The notes below the pieces were generated by a model, which saw nothing but the letters and a program-made list of their open reading frames with translations, was not told where the DNA came from and did no database searches. Positions 59,074-64,000 of a DNA stretch of 64,000 bases are shown piece by piece. The stretch spans positions 186,001 through 250,000 of the forward strand of contig NZ_LBIP01000017.1 of NCBI RefSeq assembly GCF_001280435.1, in the 5' to 3' direction. Position 1 is the first letter of the stretch. Each line of letters opens with the position of its first letter. A program made the position numbers and the translations under genes. This DNA is from Mangrovimonas xylaniphaga. Its GTDB lineage: Bacteria > Bacteroidota > Bacteroidia > Flavobacteriales > Flavobacteriaceae.

Positions 59074-60174
59074 TTGGCAACAACCTCCATTCTTATTATG
59101 ACTTCGGAATTTCCTCCTTTGCCTGGAGGAATTGGTAACCATGCCTATAATTTAGCAAAGCATTTGGAAGAGTTAGGGTATCAGGTTATTGTGATTACCG
59201 ATCAACGAGCTTTAGATGCTGAAGAAGAACATTTGTTTGATGCTGGGCAGGCATTTTTTATAAAACGCGCAGCATTGCGACAGTTTCGTTGGTCTATGTA
59301 CGTTAAACGCTTACAATTACTGTTCCGGTATGTGAAGCAAACAGAGGTGGTATTTGCAACGGGTAAATTTTCACTCTGGAGTGTAGCTTTGTGTACGCTG
59401 TTTTTTAAACGTAAATATATCGCCATTGTTCACGGCAGTGAGGTTAATTTTAAAACTTTTCTTTTAAGACGTTCTGTACAGCTCGCTTTAAAACGTTTTG
59501 ATAGGCTTATAGCTGTATCTAATTATACTAAGGGATTGGTGACTTCTTTTCATGGAAATATAGAAGTCATTCCAAATGGGATTGCTTTATCGCAATGGAG
59601 GCCTCCGCAGACAGAGTTATTTTTGAAGGGGAGCCCTATATTAACTACAGTAGGCCGTGTGAGTTCAAGGAAAGGACAGTTGCAGGTAATTGGACTGTTA
59701 CCAGAGCTCATTCAAAGTTTTCCGGAATTACACTATCATTGTATAGGGATTCCAACCGAGGCAAAGGCCTTTAAGGAAGAGGCCCAGCGATTAGGAGTTG
59801 CCGACCATGTTACTTTTCACGGAGCTTTGAATGATGAGGGACTCCGTGGTGCTTTAGTAGCGACGGATGTTTTTGTGATGTTAAGTAAAGAAAGTGTTAT
59901 CGGAGATGTTGAGGGATATGGTATTGCCATTTTGGAAGCCAATGCTATGAGCAAACCAGCAATTGGGTCAAAAGGTTGTGGTATTGAAGATGCTATAGAC
60001 GATGGAAGATCCGGCTTATTGGTTACTTTAGATGATGTAAGGGGATTTAAAGCAGCGTTAACGTTTATACTAGATCATTATGATCAGTTTTCGGAAAATG
60101 CCAAACAATGGGCAGAGGTACACGATTGGAGACATATTATAAAAACTTATGACGCTGTGATAAGTAGTGAGTAG
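59074..60174 (+). CDS. GT4 glycosyltransferase (PimA/PimB-like layout)
   Basis: A 366-aa GT-B glycosyltransferase. 'LIMTSEFPPLPGGIGNHAYN' (7-26) is the typical GT4 N-terminus with the P-P-x-x-GG-I-G loop. The donor domain has 'TVGRVSSRKGQLQVIGLL' (about 191-208), 'VTFHGALNDEGLRGALVATD' and 'GYGIAILEANAMSKPAIGSK' (about 288-307), with the EX7E element in 'EGYGIAILE'. It starts with TTG 59074, since the next ATG would cut the loop. The last codons, AGT AGT GAG TAG, again belong to a TAGTGAG-like end. It is cytoplasmic with an unknown sugar. Confidence 0.89.
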   Translation: MATTSILIMTSEFPPLPGGIGNHAYNLAKHLEELGYQVIVITDQRALDAEEEHLFDAGQAFFIKRAALRQFRWSMYVKRLQLLFRYVKQTEVVFATGKFSLWSVALCTLFFKRKYIAIVHGSEVNFKTFLLRRSVQLALKRFDRLIAVSNYTKGLVTSFHGNIEVIPNGIALSQWRPPQTELFLKGSPILTTVGRVSSRKGQLQVIGLLPELIQSFPELHYHCIGIPTEAKAFKEEAQRLGVADHVTFHGALNDEGLRGALVATDVFVMLSKESVIGDVEGYGIAILEANAMSKPAIGSKGCGIEDAIDDGRSGLLVTLDDVRGFKAALTFILDHYDQFSENAKQWAEVHDWRHIIKTYDAVISSE

Positions 60175-60339
60175 GAAATCGAAAATTTTTAGGATTTAAT
60201 CGTATGGTCAATAATGAAAAATAAGAGGGGATATTTGTTGTTGGATAGTAAAGGAAAACGAACTATCAGTAAAATAGTCTTTGAGAGAGTAGGCCTCAAA
60301 CATAATAATTTATATATCATTAATATATTCTAGTGAATT

Positions 60340-61500
60340 TTGAAATTGGCAATTATCTCACATACGGAACATTATATCAGGGAAGATGGTGTACTTGTAG
60401 GGCTAGGTTCTACAGTTACCGAAATCAATCACTTATTGTCTGTATTTGACGAGATTATACATGTTGCTATGTTGCATTCAGGGGATGCTCCTGCAAATGC
60501 TCTACCTTATGTGTCGGACCGTATACGTTTTCAGCCTATTTCTGCAGTTGGAGGTCCTGGTTTTATAGATAAATTAGCTGTTTTAAAGGAAGGTCCCAAG
60601 GTGTTGCGAACTGTTTCTAAAGCTTTAAGGCGTAGCGATGTTTTTCAATTTCGAGCTCCCACGGGGATTGGAGTTTTTGTGATTCCTTATTTGATGTGGT
60701 TTGTTTCAAAGCCCGGTTGGTTTAAATATGCCGGTAACTGGCATCCAAACAGAGCACCTATTGCCTATGCTTTTCAAAAATGGCTTTTAGAGCATCAAGA
60801 CCGAAAGGTGACGATTAATGGGCAATGGCCTGAGCAAGCCAAACACTGTTTGACTTTTGAGAACCCTTGTTTAACAAAAGAGGAGATTGAGGAAGGGGAG
60901 CAGGTAACAAAATTGAGAAGCAAAACTTCTGATGGGCTGCATTTTTGTTTTGTTGGACGTTTGGAGGCTGAGAAGGGTATTTCATTGTTGTTGGAAGCTT
61001 TTTGTTTGTTGAATGAGAACGAGCAATCCCATATTGCAAGTATTCATGTTGTTGGGATTGGGAAACAACAAGGTTTTTATGAGGTGAAAGCTAAAGAGAG
61101 TGACCTTCCTATTAAGTTTTATGGGCATTTGTCGAGGGCTGATGTGCATGCGATATATCAAAGCTCGCATGCTATCGTGTTGCCTTCAGCATCGGAAGGA
61201 TTTCCTAAGGTTGTTGCTGAGGCCATGAATTACGGCTGCCTTCCCATTGTATCGGATGTATCTGCTATTAGCCAATATGTGATGCATGGGCAGAATGGCT
61301 TTTTGTTAGAGTCTCTGGATGCGGAAGGGGTGGCAGTTGGTATTCGGAATCTGATATGTCTTACAAATGAGGACTATCAAAAGATGGTGATTTTTACACG
61401 GGAGAGGATTGAACGGTTTAGCTATCATCACTACAATACTCGTTTGAAAGAAGTTCTTGAAGTTTCGAAGCATGATTCAATTGGAGATTGGATGAAATAG
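60340..61500 (+). CDS. GT4 glycosyltransferase
   Basis: A 386-aa GT-B glycosyltransferase. The N-terminus begins 'KLAIISHTEHYIREDGVLVG' (2-21). The donor half has 'FCFVGRLEAEKGISLLLEAF' (about 203-222), 'KFYGHLSRADVHAIYQSSHA' and the EX7E motif 'SASEGFPKVVAEAMNYGCLP' (about 282-301). It starts with TTG 60340, preceded by a 165-base gap with no gene. The segment 'FKYAGNWHPNRAPIAYAFQK' near 128 is unusual and may form the acceptor site. Followed by the transglutaminase-like gene. Confidence 0.88.
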   Translation: MKLAIISHTEHYIREDGVLVGLGSTVTEINHLLSVFDEIIHVAMLHSGDAPANALPYVSDRIRFQPISAVGGPGFIDKLAVLKEGPKVLRTVSKALRRSDVFQFRAPTGIGVFVIPYLMWFVSKPGWFKYAGNWHPNRAPIAYAFQKWLLEHQDRKVTINGQWPEQAKHCLTFENPCLTKEEIEEGEQVTKLRSKTSDGLHFCFVGRLEAEKGISLLLEAFCLLNENEQSHIASIHVVGIGKQQGFYEVKAKESDLPIKFYGHLSRADVHAIYQSSHAIVLPSASEGFPKVVAEAMNYGCLPIVSDVSAISQYVMHGQNGFLLESLDAEGVAVGIRNLICLTNEDYQKMVIFTRERIERFSYHHYNTRLKEVLEVSKHDSIGDWMK

Positions 61501-61617
61501 GAGTCTTGAAAATATCTATTTTCATTGGCTTTTGTGATATCTTTATGATTCTTAAGTGAGGTCTGAAAAAAAAACTTATTTTAGATTCCTTAAAACAAAA
61601 AAAGCGCTATACTCTTC

Positions 61618-62421
61618 ATGGTTTTTAAAAAGCTTTTATGGACTTTTAAACGGCATCCTGCTTTATACAAAGCCAGGTTTAGACTGCTATCCAAAAATTC
61701 AAGTATCGAGGATATTGCTGGCTATGATTATAATGAGGTGAATCCTCGTGAAGATATGCCCTTTTATTTTGAGGAGGTCAATACGAGAATTTTTAAAGAT
61801 GGGAAACCAGGCGATGATTTGGATAGGGTTAAGGCTATCAGTGTTTGGTTGAACGCCCATATTAAAGGAGGCCCTGGTTTGAGTGAGGCCTCAGAGCATG
61901 CATTGAAGCTTATGTTGGAGGGTAAAGGAGGGGTTTGTAGCGATATGACCCAGATTTTTAATAATTTTTGTGTGTTGAATGATTTGCAAGTGCGGGAATG
62001 GGGAGTAACTAGAGCTCCTTTTGATAAGGATTATGGAGGACATTCGTTTAATGAAGTGTATTGTAAAGAATTTGGGAAGTGGGTGTTGATTGATCCCTCG
62101 TGGGGATTTATTTTTTATGATGCCTATGGAACCCCTTTATCTGTTTTAGATGTCTATCATTTACGTGGACAAGAGGAACTTGTTTTTAAATCTTTTTTAG
62201 AGGGCGGGGAGGTCGATGTCGATAATTTGTATAATAATTATTTGGATGCTCGCAATGTCCCCTTTTTGATCTGTAATTACAGTAATAAAACCTATGATAC
62301 CTTTTTAAAGGTTGCTCGCCCTTTTGTACCCGTATTTATCTTGCATTTTACTGTTTTTATGTTACAGAAAAGTTATCATTACCGGTTTCCAATGGATGAT
62401 TATAAACGTATATTTTTATAA
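61618..62421 (+). CDS. transglutaminase-like protein in polysaccharide locus
   Basis: A 267-aa protein with a transglutaminase-core fold. The catalytic triad is visible as Cys107 ('GKGGVCSDMTQIF'), His142 ('DYGGHSFNEVY') and Asp159 ('KWVLIDPSWGF'), in the normal order and spacing. No signal peptide and no clear membrane helix except a weakly hydrophobic stretch near 244-255; the N-terminus is basic. Related bacterial proteins act as proteases, peptide cyclases or amide-forming enzymes. Here, among glycosyltransferases, it might transfer an amine or amino acid onto a uronic acid carboxyl, or modify a Wzy partner; this is speculation. The domain call is good. Confidence 0.78.
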   Translation: MVFKKLLWTFKRHPALYKARFRLLSKNSSIEDIAGYDYNEVNPREDMPFYFEEVNTRIFKDGKPGDDLDRVKAISVWLNAHIKGGPGLSEASEHALKLMLEGKGGVCSDMTQIFNNFCVLNDLQVREWGVTRAPFDKDYGGHSFNEVYCKEFGKWVLIDPSWGFIFYDAYGTPLSVLDVYHLRGQEELVFKSFLEGGEVDVDNLYNNYLDARNVPFLICNYSNKTYDTFLKVARPFVPVFILHFTVFMLQKSYHYRFPMDDYKRIFL

Positions 62422-62488
62422 ATATTATAAGGTTGAGAATTTAATGTTATTTTAGCATACTCATTCTATCTATACTATTTTTTATCAA

Positions 62489-63853
62489 GTGAAAACCAAT
62501 ATTACCTATCTCATCGCCATAATCTTGCATGTAGCTATAGGGGTGTTGGTGTATTTTAATGAGTCCTTGGCAAAATTGTATTTTGTAGTGATTACGGGAT
62601 ATTTTATGTTTCGAATTATTACTGTGCCCCACCATTTGAAATCTTTTGAGGTTTTAAAGGCATGTGCCTATTTTGTAGGGGCCGAGGTTTTCTTAAGAGC
62701 TACCCATGGTTCCATTTCTTATGAGGCAGGGAAGTATTTGGTGATTGTTTTTGTGATGATGGGAATTTTTTATAGGGGGATGTCAGGGAAGGCATATCCA
62801 TACTTTATCTATATCATGTTTTTAATTCCCTCAATATTTGTGGCATCTACAACTCTAAGTTTTGATGCAAATTTTAGAACCAATATTGCCTTTGTGTTGA
62901 GTGGGCCTATATGTTTGGGATTGGCGGCTTTGTTTTGTTATAAGCGGCAGGTAAGTTTTGGACAGATGAACCAAATTTTACTATTTATGGTATTGCCCAT
63001 TATAGCTCATACCGCTTATATCTATTTATATGTGCCCAATTTACAAGATGTGTTGACAAGTACTGCATCTAGTAGAGCGGCCGCAGGAGGTTTTGGAGCC
63101 AATCAGGTATCCGCAATTTTAGGACTGGGGATGTTTGTGATGGCCATTAGATTGTTTACCAAATCGCCATCTTTGGGTTTGAAACTTTTGAATGGGGGTA
63201 TTTTATGCTTGATTTCCTTTAGGGCAGTGACTACGATGAGCAGGGGGGGGGTTATTGCCGCTATTTTGTCTCTTCTTGTATTTTTAATGTTTTATTATTT
63301 GAAAGCTTCCTATAGAAAAAAGCATGAGATTTTTTTGGTTCTTTTATTTCTTGGTTTTAGTTTGAGTGTGACTTGGGTGATTGGGGTGCAACAAACTAGG
63401 GGACTCCTTAATTTAAGGTATGAAAATAAAGATCACCTGGGCCGAGAAAAGGAGGATTTGACGACAGGTAGGGGGGAGTTGTTGATGGATGAATTGGAAG
63501 GGTTTGTATCACAACCTTTTTTAGGGATAGGTTCCAGTCGTGCCAAGGATATGCGCTACGAGATAGAGGGGCAGGGGGTAACATCGCATAGTGAATTTAG
63601 TCGTACCTTAGCAGAGCATGGTATTTTAGGAGTTATTATTTTATTGATATTGTTGTTTAAGCCCTTGGATGTGCGCTTTACCAATAGACAAAACTATTAC
63701 TTTTTCGCATTTTTGGCATTTTGGTTTCTTACCATTAACCATATGTCTATGCGGATAGCCATGCCGGCTTTTATTTATGCTTTAGCATTATTACACGTTA
63801 CCCATGATCAACGTCCTTTATATAGGCAACAACTTACAGCGCTCGAACGCTAA
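62489..63853 (+). CDS. O-antigen polymerase/ligase family protein (Wzy/WaaL type)
   Basis: A 454-aa polytopic membrane protein with about ten to twelve helices. A large periplasmic loop (about 310-375) contains the Wzy_C signature: 'GRGELLMDELEGFVSQPFLG' (about 330-349), then 'GQGVTSHSEFSRTLAEHGIL', with the conserved H-x3-R/E pattern. Proteins of this family polymerise undecaprenyl-linked repeat units (Wzy) or ligate them to lipid A core (WaaL); sequence alone does not separate the two, but the position in a locus with wza/wzc favours polymerase. It starts with GTG 62489. Its last 50 bases overlap the next glycosyltransferase gene. Confidence 0.88.
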   Translation: MKTNITYLIAIILHVAIGVLVYFNESLAKLYFVVITGYFMFRIITVPHHLKSFEVLKACAYFVGAEVFLRATHGSISYEAGKYLVIVFVMMGIFYRGMSGKAYPYFIYIMFLIPSIFVASTTLSFDANFRTNIAFVLSGPICLGLAALFCYKRQVSFGQMNQILLFMVLPIIAHTAYIYLYVPNLQDVLTSTASSRAAAGGFGANQVSAILGLGMFVMAIRLFTKSPSLGLKLLNGGILCLISFRAVTTMSRGGVIAAILSLLVFLMFYYLKASYRKKHEIFLVLLFLGFSLSVTWVIGVQQTRGLLNLRYENKDHLGREKEDLTTGRGELLMDELEGFVSQPFLGIGSSRAKDMRYEIEGQGVTSHSEFSRTLAEHGILGVIILLILLFKPLDVRFTNRQNYYFFAFLAFWFLTINHMSMRIAMPAFIYALALLHVTHDQRPLYRQQLTALER

Positions 63854-64000
63854 TATATCGGCCATACAAATCTTAGGACCAGCCTTTGTAAATGAAGGCT
63901 ATCAGGTATATTATGCTTCTTCAAAATCGTTGAAAGTATTTCGTTTTTTTGATATGTTGCGTCAGGTGTTTTGGCGTCGTAAACAGGTGTCCATAGTGTT
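63804..64000 (+). CDS. GT4-like glycosyltransferase (3' end outside window)
   Basis: The frame from ATG 63804 is open to the window edge and codes for at least 65 residues starting 'MINVLYIGNNLQRSNANISA', followed by 'ILGPAFVNEGYQVYYASS' and a basic 'RQVFWRRKQVSIV'. This looks like the N-terminal Rossmann half of a GT-B enzyme (strand, glycine loop, helix, second strand). It overlaps the end of the polymerase gene by 50 bases in another frame, consistent with translational coupling. Only the beginning is seen, so the family call is provisional. Confidence 0.65.
   Translation, partial: MINVLYIGNNLQRSNANISAIQILGPAFVNEGYQVYYASSKSLKVFRFFDMLRQVFWRRKQVSIV

Overview
The window looks like chromosomal DNA of a (probably marine) member of the Flavobacteriaceae, Bacteroidota. 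The signs are: low G+C; Bacteroidota-type promoters (TTG about 18-19 bases upstream of TAnnTTTG) ahead of several genes; few purine-rich ribosome sites; a long SecA (about 1117 aa) without the C-terminal zinc-binding tail; and several protein types common in flavobacteria (DUF2911, DUF2795-like, double-LABN protein). No rRNA or tRNA was seen, so the genus is left open.

Left part (1-19.5 kb), mostly housekeeping, on both strands. A MATE exporter cut by the window edge is followed by a small acidic protein and a PAP2 phosphatase. A minus-strand trio (GT2 dolichol-phosphate-mannose-synthase-like, double-LABN membrane protein, GT39/ArnT-like transferase) looks like a lipid-carrier glycosylation module. 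Then come an NAD-dependent sugar epimerase, a DUF2911 lipid-anchored or exported protein, and an ECF sigma / anti-sigma-like / secreted repeat-protein operon. After these lie an M23-type peptidase, an SMP-30-type lipoprotein, SecA, a DUF2795-like protein, a PduO-type cobalamin adenosyltransferase, a LolD/MacB-like ABC ATPase, an O-methyltransferase and an Uup-like ABC-F ATPase.

Right part (19.6-64 kb) is one very large plus-strand polysaccharide locus that runs off the right edge. A near-perfect promoter at 19556-19585 precedes wza (outer-membrane export lipoprotein), wzc (tyrosine autokinase with a Tyr-Gly tail) and a PglC-type initiating phosphosugar transferase. A UDP-N-acetylhexosamine 6-dehydrogenase and a WbpP/TviC-like C4-epimerase follow, which together point to UDP-GlcNAcA/GalNAcA. 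After these come an ABC exporter (Wzm/Wzt), at least fourteen glycosyltransferases and an unusually rich set of decorating enzymes: four sulfotransferases, three methyltransferases, a pyruvyltransferase, a hexapeptide acetyltransferase, two MBOAT/SGNH acylation pairs, an asparagine-synthase-like amidotransferase without a glutaminase cysteine, a KpsC/KpsS-like protein and a transglutaminase-like protein. An O-antigen polymerase/ligase and a further GT4 end the window.

How they work together (inference): PglC-type transfer starts a repeat unit on undecaprenyl phosphate, the GTs extend it, and the tailoring enzymes add acidic (uronate, sulfate, pyruvate) and hydrophobic (acyl, methyl) groups. 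Polymerisation and export use Wzy/Wzc/Wza and/or Wzm/Wzt; no Wzx flippase was recognised here. Gene borders in this locus often carry degenerate 7-bp tandem repeats and a 24-bp interspersed repeat, several of which form the 3' ends of coding regions. One pair of MBOAT genes shows a sharp identity break. Both suggest that the locus has been assembled and reshuffled by recombination.
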